From: Adineta steineri
Lineage: Eukaryota > Rotifera > Eurotatoria > Adinetida > Adinetidae
Assembly: GCA_905250115.1 (NCBI GenBank)
Contig: CAJNOI010000189.1
Span: 1 to 64,000, forward strand
Direction: 5' to 3'
Length of the DNA stretch: 64,000 bases
Of the stretch, positions 44,501 to 56,266 are shown piece by piece. The notes beneath the pieces were generated by a model. It was not told the origin of the DNA and did not search any database. It saw only the letters and a program-made list of their open reading frames with translations. The first letter of the stretch is position 1; each line of letters begins with the position of its first letter. Both the position numbers and the translations under genes were made by a program.

Positions 44501-47500
44501 TATTAAGCGTGCCGTTTTGCAAAGATTCAAAATTACAAAAAATAACAGGTAAAAAATAAATTTAAATTAAGTCGATACAGTATTTTTTGAAATTTTCCAT
44601 CGACGAAACCATATAACTAAACCAACTATAGAATTAATCGTAAACATAATCCATACAATTAACACATTGATATCAAGTCTTGTTTCGAGAAGACCTAAAA
44701 TATATTAAAACCTTCTATAGTAGATACTTTCCGATTAAGCAGAGTGATTAAACTTTTTATATAGTAAACATCGTTATACTACCGACGGCGTTAGTGATAT
44801 AGTTTTATTAATTTTTAAATTGCTGACAGTGGTTTATCCAGCGGGGGGAGAGTGGCACGGGCTTTTTGCCCTCTCGGAGGGTGCCCCCCCCCCCCCCCCC
44901 CCCAGAAGAGAGATTTTTGCCCTCCCGGCAGTTAATTTCGCGCCCTCGGACGAAAAAAGCTAGATAAAACACTGATTACTGAATGTTCTATTACTACTCT
45001 CTCTAATGGTCAGAAATTTGCGCGCTTTTCTCAATACATATAATTAACATTAGTGTCTACGATTCATTCTTCAATTAACAGTCTCAACTCTACAATATCA
45101 TTTTTGAAAACAGCGAATTTTTCTATAAACTCCAATTAGTATAGAAATATCTGTATTATTTACCACTATACATAATAATTGCCATTATATTCACACCTGC
45201 CCATAATATATATTGTTCCCAATAACAAAATATAAGTAAAAATTGTGCAACAACACTTAATGTATTTGTTGAAGCATCCAGTAAATGTGGAACAAAATTT
45301 GTTTCGAAAAAATATTGTGATGTTAATAATTTAGAAAATGCTGGTATTTCATAATAAAATAAAAATGCTAAACCTACACATAGTATTATTATAAATACCC
45401 AGCCAATTAATTTTAATGATTTAACACGTGTTGTCGATTGATTATCTAGTTGTTTTGACCATATATAGATGCCAACAAATTGCATTGGTAAAAAAAATAA
45501 TATATATAATTGTGCATCACCAACATAACCATATGCAAATGAATAAATACCGTATAGAATAGCTCCGAGAATACCCCAAAAATATGAAGAAATTTTACCT
45601 TGAATAACTAAAACTACATTGAGAACATTTGTAAATGCAGCAATACCAGATAAACATAATAGAATACGACGCCATAATGGTACACCATCATTTAAATCAT
45701 TTGTCCATTTTAATAAAGAACGTTTTTGTTCTTGTGGAAAAAATGAATTAAAATCCTTGAAATAAAAAAAATTTAGTTTAGATATTTCTCAATAAAATAA
45801 GCTTTTTTTACCAAAATAGAAAAAACAACATTGAATGTTGCAAATAGAATAAGAATAATAGCTTGCCAACATTTAAATGATTTTAAATCCGGTAAAATAG
45901 ATTTAAATACAAGTTTCAGAAATTTGATATAACGTTTAATAAATAAATTTAATTTAAATAAACAAGATTTTGTATTTCTATCAGATATATGACTAATATC
46001 ATTCGTTGAAAGTGTTATTGTTGAGAGATTATCATTTGAATTTATTGGTATTGTTGTTAGCGGTAATGATATAACAGATAATGGTTCTTGTGAATGTTGT
46101 TTAATATCGAGCTATAAGTATAGAATAGATAATTCGAATAAAATCTGGCACGGATCTATTCGTACAGTAGTGTCGCGAAAACTTTAGATTTAGGAGGAGA
46201 GAGAGGACACTCTTCGCGGCAGCCCTATATTCATATTAGACTTTGACTCTCTCTAATTTTCATATGATGTCAATAACAGTTCGAAATTTTATCTCTAATG
46301 TTGCACTCGGAATTAAATCAACCTTAAAAACGAACTCGATCACGTTAAATAACAGAGTGTCAGAAGTACATTTGATGAGAAAAGATAAGTTAAATGATAC
46401 AATAAGAAGAAAATTCATCTAGAGAATAAAATCTCATATTTTATTTTTTCTCTTATATCACTAATAAATTAAAACCCAACATTTTTTTCTTCGTTTCAGA
46501 TCAACTAGGTAAGCATAAATTTATATTTTCTCAACGTTTGTGTCCATCACACACAGCACTCAATTTTCTACACTTGCTTTTCATCTTCTTTTCAAATGAA
46601 TATTACACATCTTTATGTATATATCTAAATGTTTCTCAGTTTTTTTCTTCTTACACTATGATTATTGTTTCTTACCTGTGTCATTATTTGATCATACGAT
46701 TCTAAATTTTATCGAAAATGATGCTTTAAATTCGATATTTTCTCTTCTGATATACGAACATGTCAAAAGTAAATGGCAAAAAGGATTTACAATAGACAAC
46801 AATAGAATGAATAACCTTTATTGAATTTTGAAATCAATTAATCATTAACTGATATTAAAAAATTTATTTATTTATTTATTTTCAGTGAACTTGATACAAA
46901 TGGACTTGATAATGAAGTTGATTCAAGTGTTCTATCATCATCAAATAATAAAAATTTCAATCGAAGTTCAAGTAATCCAGATTTATCTCCATCATCCGTT
47001 AGTAATAAATCTATGTCATCATCATCAACCAGTGCAACTAATAATGATGAAGATCATTCAGCATTTGTTATTAAAGTTTATCGAAGTGATCAATCATTTA
47101 AATATTTTCCTGTATATAAAGTACGAAAAAAAAAATACCTAGTAAATTATTCTATTATTATAAAAAAATGTTATCTATAGGATACAACAGCAAAACAACT
47201 TGTTATGTTAGCTATAACTGAATTTGGTATTGGTGATCAAAGCAGGTAAATAGATGCATGATTATTATGTTATAAGTTTCGATTTATCTATGAGATTAGT
47301 TTCTTTATTGAATATCAACCTTCTCATATTTTGTAGTCATACATCTTCTCGCGTAGAGTTTGATCTAATGCGGTAAGATGTTATTCTTAAATAATTGGAG
47401 TAGCTTTAGTGTATTGTTTGGGTTTCTTTTTTTTGTTTTATAACTAATAATAATAATAATAAATTTTTAAAGTGCACGCTTTTTGGGGAATAATAATGGG

Positions 47501-50500
47501 GGTTAAACAGCTTATGCTATTTTGTTTTTATCCTTATTCAGACAGAGTATCTTCTACGACGATGTGTAAGTTTATGCTTTACTTTTTGTTTTTTTCTTTG
47601 CATTTTTCAATTCTTTTATAAATCACCTTTGATCTATAACACATAAATATCAAACTTAAATGCTTTATATCAGACAAACAGGAGTATTTTTTACTAAGAA
47701 CAAAAACAAAGGAATTCGAAGTCTTAATTAAAGAAAGTATCGATCTCATATGAGAATCTTTTCAGACAACACTGATATTATTTAATAAAGTCCATTAAGA
47801 CTTACATTACATAAAATCAATTAAAGAATTACCCAAAAAGAATAACTTTTATTTCAATTAACTTTTTAATCTTCACATAAACTAATTCATTCCTCTAATA
47901 ATCGCTTAATCTTACATAAATTATGCTAACAACTTTTTTTAAATAGAAATTTCATAGATATAATTTTTGTCTATTTTCTTAAGGTGTTATTCGTTATGTG
48001 AAGTATCTGTTGAAAACGGTGTTATAAAACAAAAACGTTTACCTGATTATACTAATAATTTACCTGAACGTCTTCCAGTAAATGCACGGTTTTATTTAAA
48101 AAATAATCATTCAACTGAAACACTTGTACCTGATCATTTATCAAATGACTTAATGCGTGAAGCACGTATCAATTTTCTTTCATTAGATGCACTTGAAATT
48201 TGTGCACAATTAACCTTACGTGATTTTGCAACCTTTAAATCTATTCAAACAACTGAATATATTGATCATATATTTAAATTAAAATCAATTTATGGTATAC
48301 CACATCTTGAGAAATTTCTTAAATTACCAAATAAAGAAATGTTTTGGACAATAACTGATATTGTACGTGAAAGTAATTTAATGCAACGTTCAAAAGTTAT
48401 TAAACATTTCATTAAAATTGCTAGTAAGAAAAATTTTTAGTTATTTGTATATTTTTGATATTAAATTTATATTATTTTATTTAGAATGTTGTAAGGATAT
48501 GAAAAACTTCAATTCAATGTTTGCAATTATTACTGGTCTTGATCATAAAGCTGTACAACGTTTACAACAAACTTGGGAACGTGTACCAGACAAATATAAA
48601 AAATTATTTGATGTAAGTTATGAAATACGATAAGAGATAGATTTAGAAACATCTTTTCCTACGATTAAAAAAAAAGCGCCGGTCAGTGTTTTATTTAGCA
48701 GGAAATGAGGGGGAGGGGCATGGGACAGTTTACGCCCTCGAAGGTTCCGTTCACCCTCCCGAGATTTACGACTTGGCGTTTTCTACTACAAGTTCGCCTC
48801 GCCTCTTCCTCCTGCCGGAGATCGTTTTTGACCCCTCGGAACTAAAATTCTAGATAAAATATTGACTATAGGGTCAGTGAACGATGAGCACATGAGTGTT
48901 TACGTCCATAATATCCACGAAAGCAAAGAAAGTTCTGGCAAATATGAATCGACATCGATACACGAATCTATCGATGTTATCTTTTCCGGGCCAGCGCCCT
49001 CACCTACACTCAGTTGTTTGTGTGCTTAAGTATCCTTGTGCTCATCGTTCCGGTTCCCTAAAATATCGGAGTATGATTCCATGGAATTTTTTAGCCGAAA
49101 TTTTGCTATATCAAAGCCATTGACAATACACTTACAATTTTATCTTTTATTTTTAGGAACTCAAATCATTACTTGATGTATCTCGAAATATGTCCGTCTA
49201 TCGAAATTTATTAAAAAATGAATTAGTTGCTCCACCAATTGTAAGTCATCCAAAGAAAAACAATCAAATGAAATTATTATATATTTTTAGATTCCCATGT
49301 TTCCGGTGTGTATGAAAGATTTAACATTTATTCATTTGGGAAATTCAACTCAAGATGAAGGCTTAGTAATTAATTAATAGAAGAAGAAACAAAAAAAGTT
49401 CTATTATATTTTTATTTTATTCTTTAGATTAATTTTGAAAAACTTCGTATGATTGCTAAAGAAATTCGTCATATAACAAATATGGCATCATCACCATATG
49501 TAAATAAGAAAAAATACTTTTTTGACAAAAAATAAATTAATTATTTTTAGGATATATCTAATATGTTTGATTCGCCAACATCTCATACACAAGTATTTGC
49601 TGGTTTTGGCCATCAATCATCAACTGATTCATCGAATACAATACGAAGATATCAGACTGGTAATCGATTATCTGTTATGGCAAATGCTAAACGAGTTTAT
49701 GATGAAGTAAATTTAATAAGAAAAAATAAACTAAACAATTAAATATTATTCTATTTAGGCATTAATGGTTAAAAAAGTGAAAACATATTTAAATAATGCT
49801 GAAATAATTGAAGATGAAAATCGTCTGCTAGAAATAGCTAATCAATGTGAACCTGGTGAGGACTGGATTTAAAAGAATATAAATTTTGTTTTTCTCATAT
49901 TAAAGAATAAAATATTACAAAAAAACTAAAATCTATAATTTCAAAAAATAAAATGAGATTTTTATTCTAGTTTTTCATTTTCTTGAGCATACAAATCAAA
50001 AAATAAATGAACTTGGTGAGAATATGAAAGATTTCTGAAGCATGTTCTCATTTATTTTGAACAATATTTTATGCGCGCATGTCTTGGGTTTTTTCTTTTC
50101 CATATACTTTATGTATATTTTATATGTTTTCTTGTTTCAATATGACCAATTATATACGCACGTTTATTTCCTTTAGTTGGAGGAGGAAATTCACCGATAT
50201 CCCCATCAACTCTCCTAACTGGACTTACATTGTTCAGTGATGAAAATGAATTTGTAGTTTTATCTATGCCAAGTAGTCCATCAGGATCGGATGGTACCAA
50301 TACTGGTCTTGATGATGATAAAATCAGTACTATTATCGAAGATGAACAATCAACAAATAATCTCTCGAGTCGATTACGTCAAAATTCAACAACATCACCA
50401 TTCAATGTTTTTAAAACTGCACTTCTCAATGGTATCTCAGCCAAAAGAAAATAAATAAATAAAGCCTCTAACCATTTTTTTCTCAGCATGCATATAAGCC

Positions 50501-51992
50501 CGATTACTGCTTGCTCATGACCTACTTTAATTAAATTCGCTATTATCTAGAATTGAATTTTCATCTTTTGTTTTTTTTCTTCTAATTTAGTAAGCACACT
50601 TAAACGTCGTCCATCACCATCAACATCAAGTTTATCATCAAATTCATCATCTGATCGTCGTGGTGGTGCAATACAATTAACTAAATTTGGTATGTAAATT
50701 TCATGACACGTGTTCAACAAAAAAGTTTTATTTCATATTTATTAGATAATTGTCCAGGTAAACCCTAAAAAAAAGAGGAATATATTTCGATATTGTCAGT
50801 AAATTCTATTTGTTTCTGCATGTGTCTATTCGTCGTGATAAAATTTTAATTTGAATACAGAAATAAAATAATCGGTGCGTTTTTTTTCTTCTTCCAGGTA
50901 CACAATCACCAGATGCTGTTAATAAATTACTTCGTCTATCGGATAGTAGTCATCAAATAAAAAATCGTACACCACAACGTTCACAACATATACCAACATC
51001 ATCTAGTCTTTCAAGTAGTACATCAACAAATAATCCTGGATCACCATTATTAAGTACTTCAACAACAACAACAGGACTTTCATCATTAGCTGAAGTATCA
51101 TATCGTCAAAATCATCAACATCATCATCATCAGCATTTAAATAAAATGCGTGATACAAATAAATTAACAAGTGAAAGTTCAAGTTTAAATTTTAAACAAC
51201 CAACATCATATTCACATATGATTAGATCACATACTCGTAAATATCTATTTTTTCTCAACTTAAAATATTTTAATAAATTTTTTTCGTTTTGAAGTAATAC
51301 CTCAAAATAATAATGAATTAATTAAAGAAGGTGGAGATTCAGGACGTGGTAGTCTTAATTCAACCGATACTTGTAATATTAAAAGATAAGATTATATTTC
51401 GATTTTCTTATAAAATTATTTTAGGTGTTGGTGATGGAAGTGAAAAATCATCCAGTACAATTGGTGAAGGTTTTGCATCAATCAGAGTTCGAAATCGACC
51501 TCCATTACCACAATCAACATCTGTTACATCAAGTAATTAATAAAAAAAATCAATTGATTTTATTTTATGATTTTTGTTTCTTTTAGCAGCACATCCTGAT
51601 AGTGCACCTAGTCCTAAAACAAAACGTCAATGGTTACAACGTTCCCAATCACATAATGAAGTAACAACAAATGATGGACCAAATCAAGGTATGTATCAAA
51701 TATCGAGATAATAAAAGAAATGTATTTAATTAATTTCAAGGAAGTTTCTGTCGAAAAAATGTTGTGTAAGAATTGACGTATTATTTTTTTGTTTCCTTGT
51801 AGAAAATATAAAGACACAGATATTCTTGTTAAGTTTTGGTTGTATTATTTTATTTTTCTTAGTTTATTTCACGGATTTTATTCTAGAATTTTATATTTGA
51901 ATATGAAAAATTAATTTAGTTTTTTTCTTAATTTTATTTTAGAAGACTCAACTGTCGATTTCGACGAACATGAACAAGTGACAGCAGTTTAA
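38534..51992 (+). CDS. PDZ-GEF, Rap guanine nucleotide exchange factor (RAPGEF2/6 type), complete
   Basis: Activates Rap GTPases at cell junctions. About 32 exons can be traced from ATG at 38534 to TAA at 51990-51992. Order: first cyclic-nucleotide-like domain ([15 protein letters not shown], 40278-41588), a Ser-rich linker, second cyclic-nucleotide-like domain (42289-42763), RasGEF-N ([17 protein letters not shown], 42816-43217), PDZ ([22 protein letters not shown], 43272-44145), Ras-association (46886-47245), catalytic RasGEF (about 47984-49855, with [11 protein letters not shown]), then a Ser/Thr-rich tail. It ends VTAV, a class I PDZ ligand. Intron 1 is 1.67 kb; intron 12 is 1.95 kb and holds the antisense PnuC-like gene. 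Microexons lie at 46500-46508 and 50746-50757. This domain order is specific to the PDZ-GEF family; RAPGEF2 versus RAPGEF6 is not distinguishable. Confidence 0.94.
44567..46111 (-). CDS. PnuC-like nicotinamide riboside/NMN transporter, nested antisense (right copy)
   Basis: Mirror of 11733-13271 with the same exon pattern and an identical visible protein. The visible 5' exon begins after an acceptor at 46112-46113, so the start lies upstream in an unseen exon, still inside the PDZ-GEF intron (44549-46499) if the gene is fully nested. PnuC homologues are mainly bacterial, so acquisition from bacteria is plausible. The gene has canonical spliceosomal introns, which implies long residence in a eukaryotic genome. 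Confidence 0.65.
44827..44974. mobile_element. hAT-like MITE, CAGTG family, in PnuC-like gene intron (right)
   Basis: Mirror of 12870-13011 with the same flanking 8-bp duplication, 148 bp long because its C run is 20 rather than 14. The insertion predates the arm duplication. Confidence 0.75.
46500..46508 (+). other. 9-nt microexon of PDZ-GEF
   Basis: ATCAACTAG between TTTCAG and GTAAGC. The upstream exon leaves AG and the downstream exon begins TGAACTT. Inclusion gives R-S-T-S-E-L and skipping gives S-E-L, so both forms keep frame. Confidence 0.55.
48684..48864. mobile_element. hAT-like MITE, CAGTG family (right copy of 8980-9160)
   Basis: Begins CAGTGTTTTATTTAG and ends CTAGATAAAATATTG. 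Same 181-bp length as the left copy. Confidence 0.6.
48879..49050. mobile_element. Small TIR element (right copy of 8794-8965)
   Basis: The 14-base ends GAACGATGAGCACA and TGTGCTCATCGTTC are conserved, and the element lies in the same intron. Confidence 0.55.
50746..50757 (+). other. 12-nt microexon of PDZ-GEF
   Basis: ATAATTGTCCAG between ATTAG and GTAAAC, in the phase of its neighbours, so it adds D-N-C-P in the Ser-rich tail. Conserved without change in the left arm. Confidence 0.5.
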
Positions 51993-53075
51993 TTCATATA
52001 TATATGTGTGCTTATTTGGTTGTCTATTATGGCCCGGTGCCTCTTTTTCATTATTTTTCTTTTTTTTTTCATTGAACAGTGAAATTCTTTGCGTACTGCA
52101 CATAAAACAATTCATCATTATATTGTACATTGTGCGTGTTTGTTTTCTTCTATTTGCATTTTTCTCTTCCCTATCGTGCGCATTCGTTTGTTTTATATTT
52201 TCCTATTGACTGTCTTTATCTATATATGTATGTTCTTATCTGATGCTCAACTGTTTTGTTGTGTTTATATTCTATTGATCTGATTCATTTCTTTTTCTCT
52301 TCTATCGAAGTAGTTATGTTCATATGCTAGATTTATATATAATCGAATACTCTCATTTCAACCGAGTTTATATACTTTGCCACGCGATTCAATATATTGA
52401 TTACTTTACTATAACTCATAATTGGTTGTCAGATGTGCTACGCTTGCTTGTTTTCTTGCAGTTTTTTTTAAAAAGAACAAAAAAAAAGAATACTTAACAA
52501 TAACAAATATTTCATTTTCCTTGGCTCTTTTTTTCGTCTTGCGAGTAGGAATAACTGTGATACTAAGATAAGGTCCAAACATAATATATCCAAGCTAAAA
52601 ATGGTCTAATAATGTTGAATGAAAAAAGGAGCTAACTAATCTTATTCGCTCAATCATCATTTCGTTTGTTTTAATTGTGAAATTTCTCTATTATTTAATA
52701 CTCAAACGCTTTTTTTTCTCCTTCTTCTTTGTTATATTCTCGCTTGTTAACTATTTATACAGCACAGTATATCTCGTATACAATTGTGTGTATTTATGTA
52801 TTTAATATTCTACTTTTTCCCTATTTTATTGTTTATTTCATCGGAATATAAAATCATGTACGAAATAAATTTGAAACAACAAGAAAACATCAGTAGTCCA
52901 ACGTACTTTCCGTACTAAAGGAAAAAAAACACCTGACGACACATGTATGGTCTGATTATCGTACGATTATTATCTTTGAAATAAAACATCTAAACAAACT
53001 TTCCTTTTTTTCATTCCTGTATATATATGTAGTCTTATTCTATTCGAATATTATTAATTTTTAGATAATTAAATC
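51993..53075. other. Spacer between PDZ-GEF and NPC2 (right)
   Basis: Mirror of 4766-5851. T-rich, with probable PDZ-GEF 3' untranslated sequence. Hydrophobic open frames here are artefacts of T runs. Confidence 0.5.
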
Positions 53076-53653
53076 ATGTCAACATTCTTTATTCTCACAG
53101 TATTATTCTGCTCTATCTGTTCAATATGGACAGCAACACCATTTAAGGATTGTGGATCAGTATTAGGTACTATTAAATCATTTGACGTCACTGGTTGTAC
53201 AACAGTTCCATGTAAATTTGCCAAAGGACAAACATATACAATGAATTTAGAATTTCAATCAAATGCTACATCAAAAACAGCTTCAGTTCATATTCATGGT
53301 AAATAAACAAACTAATTATTATTTCTCTTAAATAATATTCATCTTTCTTCTATGAATATATAGGTGTTATTGGTGGTATTCCAGTTCCATTTCCATTACC
53401 TGATCCTGATGCTTGTAAAATGAATGTTAAATGTCCAGTCAATGCAAATGATGCAAACGTTGCAATCATGTCATTACCTGTCTTATCATCATATCCATCA
53501 ATTTCACTCTATGTCAAACTTGAAATAACCGCTGATGATCAAAATAAAGATTATGCTTGTTTACAATTTCCAGCAACTATAACAAGTGGTTCAGCTCAAG
53601 AACGAAATTTAGTTGGTTGGAAAAAAGGCAAATTATTCGAAATGCTCAATTAA
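53076..53653 (+). CDS. NPC2: NPC2-like sterol-binding protein (right copy)
   Basis: Exons 53076-53298 and 53364-53653, 170 residues, identical in protein to the copy at 4188-4765: signal peptide, six ML-domain cysteines and a basic tail. It sits about 1.1 kb downstream of PDZ-GEF on the same strand and about 830 bp upstream of UPB1. The surrounding non-coding DNA differs by several percent between arms while the protein does not, which fits purifying selection. Confidence 0.9.
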
Positions 53654-54481
53654 TTTATATACAACTTTTTTTTACAAAACATTCAGCATAGCATTAAAAG
53701 ATCTTTTTCTACATTCCAGTGATTCTACTTTATTGTCTTTCTAATATATAATTCAGCGTTTTTTTCATTGCATGTGACATTTTTATTTTCTATTAAAAAT
53801 AGACTTAACATTACATATACTAATTTTTATATCGAGGAGTTTTATCTGCATCCAGTGCACTATTGTTTATAAGTATAACCAATGAAATCGTACGTACACA
53901 CCTGCATCTATTCGCACTTATCTTATATCCATAACAGATAAGATACAAAATAAATATTACTTCTATATATTAGATACTCTTTGTTTTTGTTTATCATAAG
54001 AGCCATAACGATGATTGTAGCGCATATATATATATATATGTAAATCATTATAATCGTAAGTAGTTGTATGAGAGTATGAAATAGTGTTACATTAAAGTAA
54101 GCAATGCGTATGATTTAATATTTTATTTTAAGAATATCGTCGCTTACGAATAAGTATATCATAGATTACCACTCGTCATAATAGAGATCTAGAATTTCGT
54201 TCTCAGCAGTAAAAATACGAAATCGAAATCTTATAATCACTTTTATAAAGATCATATAAAGTTTCCCAGCAAAAACAAAATGGCATACAACTGGTAAAAG
54301 TAATTATTCATGCGCTTACTATCCTATCAGATTACTAAATTTGACATTCAAAGGATTCAATATGTTTTTTTTCTACGTAATAAGGTTTGTTTTTCTATAA
54401 AAAGAACATTCTTTTTCGTATCATAGAAATCAGTATGTTTTGCGTTTTAGAAATTAATTTATTATTATTATTTTAGATAAA
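53654..54481. other. Spacer between NPC2 and UPB1 (right)
   Basis: Mirror of 3359-4187, containing the 5' untranslated region and an acceptor (TTTTAG at 54471-54476) just upstream of the UPB1 ATG. No gene. Confidence 0.5.
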
Positions 54482-56266
54482 ATGGCAGCTTGTTTAGACG
54501 AAAAATTTGAAAGTTTAGAATCAATTTTAGCTGAGCATTTACCAGCTGATGTACTTGCAAAAGTAAATTTATCTCTTCGTGGACCAGGTTCAATGTAATT
54601 TGAAAATATTTATATGTCAAAATATATATACATATATTATTTTAGTGATCTTGAATTACCAGCAAAAGCTAAAGAAACAGCTAAAAAAAATAATTTTGAT
54701 TTACAAGGTTATGAAATAAAAGTCGGGCAAAAAGAACAATCACGACCATCACGTTTAGTTCGTATTGGTGCCATTCAAAATGCTATCCAAAAGCCAACGA
54801 CAGCTTCTGTTCAAGAACAAGTATTACAAACAATTTCTTAGTTTGTTCTTTATTGTGAGTTTTATCTATATAATAGAGAGATGCTATTCATGAACGTATC
54901 GATCAAATGCTTGCTGTTGCACATGAATGTCAAGTAAATGTTGTTTGTATGCAAGAAGCATGGAGTTAGTATTAATTAGAGGGGAATATTTTTCTTTATA
55001 ATAATGAGAAATTATTTAATTTTAGCTATGCCATTTGCTTTTTGTACAAGAGAAAAATATCCATGGGTTGAATTTGCTGAAACAGCATATGATGGACCAA
55101 CAACAAAATTTCTTGCTGAAGTTTGAATATTGATTTAGATAAATATGATTTAATTAATAAATTTAGAGAGCAAAAAAATATAATATGGTTATTGTTAATC
55201 CAATATTAGAACGTGACGAAGAACATGGTGATGTTTTATGGAATACAGCAGTAATTATTTCAAATCATGGTAATGTTATTGGTATTACAAGAAAAAATCA
55301 TATTCCAAGAGGTAAAATTTTGTTGAATAAATTCAATTTTAATACTTTAATTTTTTTCTTTATTATAGTTGGTGATTTTAATGAAGTAATTTCTATTTGA
55401 ATATATTTTGTTAATTCATAATTAATAATTTTTTTAAATTAGTCAACTTATTATATGGAAGGAAATACAGGTCATAAAGTATTTGAAACAGATTTTGGTA
55501 TATTTTTCTATTTTGAACGTATTTTATTACTAATAATTATTATTATTTTCAAGGTCGTATTGCAGTAAATATATGTTATGGACGTCATCATCCACAAAAT
55601 TGGCTTATGTATGGTGTGAATGGAGCAGAAAGTAAAGAAATTTTTTTTGATAATTTCTATAATAATGAATTCTTATTATTTTTTAGTTGTTTTTAATCCA
55701 AGTGCAACAGTTGGAGCACTTAGGTAATATTGAAATATATATTGTAGTGATAGAGAGAATAGGATTGAATATTTAATAATATTTAGTGAACCTTTATGGA
55801 GTATTGAAGCACGTAATGCAGCTATTGCCAATAGTTATTTTGCAGTTGGTATTAATCGAGTTGGAACTGAAACATTTCCGAATGATTTTACAAGTGGTGA
55901 TGGAAAACCAGCTCATAAAAGTTTCGGACATTTTTATGGTAAAATTCATGTGTAATAATAATAACAGATAAATAAATTTTATGTTTATAGGAAGCAGTTA
56001 TATAGCCGCACCTGATGGCAGTCGAACACCTGTATGTTAACTTTTAAACTAGAAGAAAAATTTGAATATTTTCTATTTAGGGTTTATCTCGAGTTCGCGA
56101 TGGATTATTAGTTGCTGAATGTGATTTAAATTTATGTCGTCAAATGAAAGATAAATGGGGTTTTCGAATGACACAACGTCTTGATTTATATGCTGACAGT
56201 TTTGCTCGAGCAATTCATCCAGATTATAAAATGGATATTATTAAAGATCCAAATTCAAAGCAATAA
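54482..56266 (+). CDS. UPB1: Beta-ureidopropionase (right copy)
   Basis: Same multi-exon structure as 1575-3358: first coding exon 54482-54594, second from 54646, stop 56264-56266. Catalytic Glu, Lys and Cys motifs are all present. It ends [10 protein letters not shown]. An AATAAA lies about 60 bp after the stop. It differs from the left copy by scattered synonymous changes and intron indels; both copies look functional. Confidence 0.92.
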
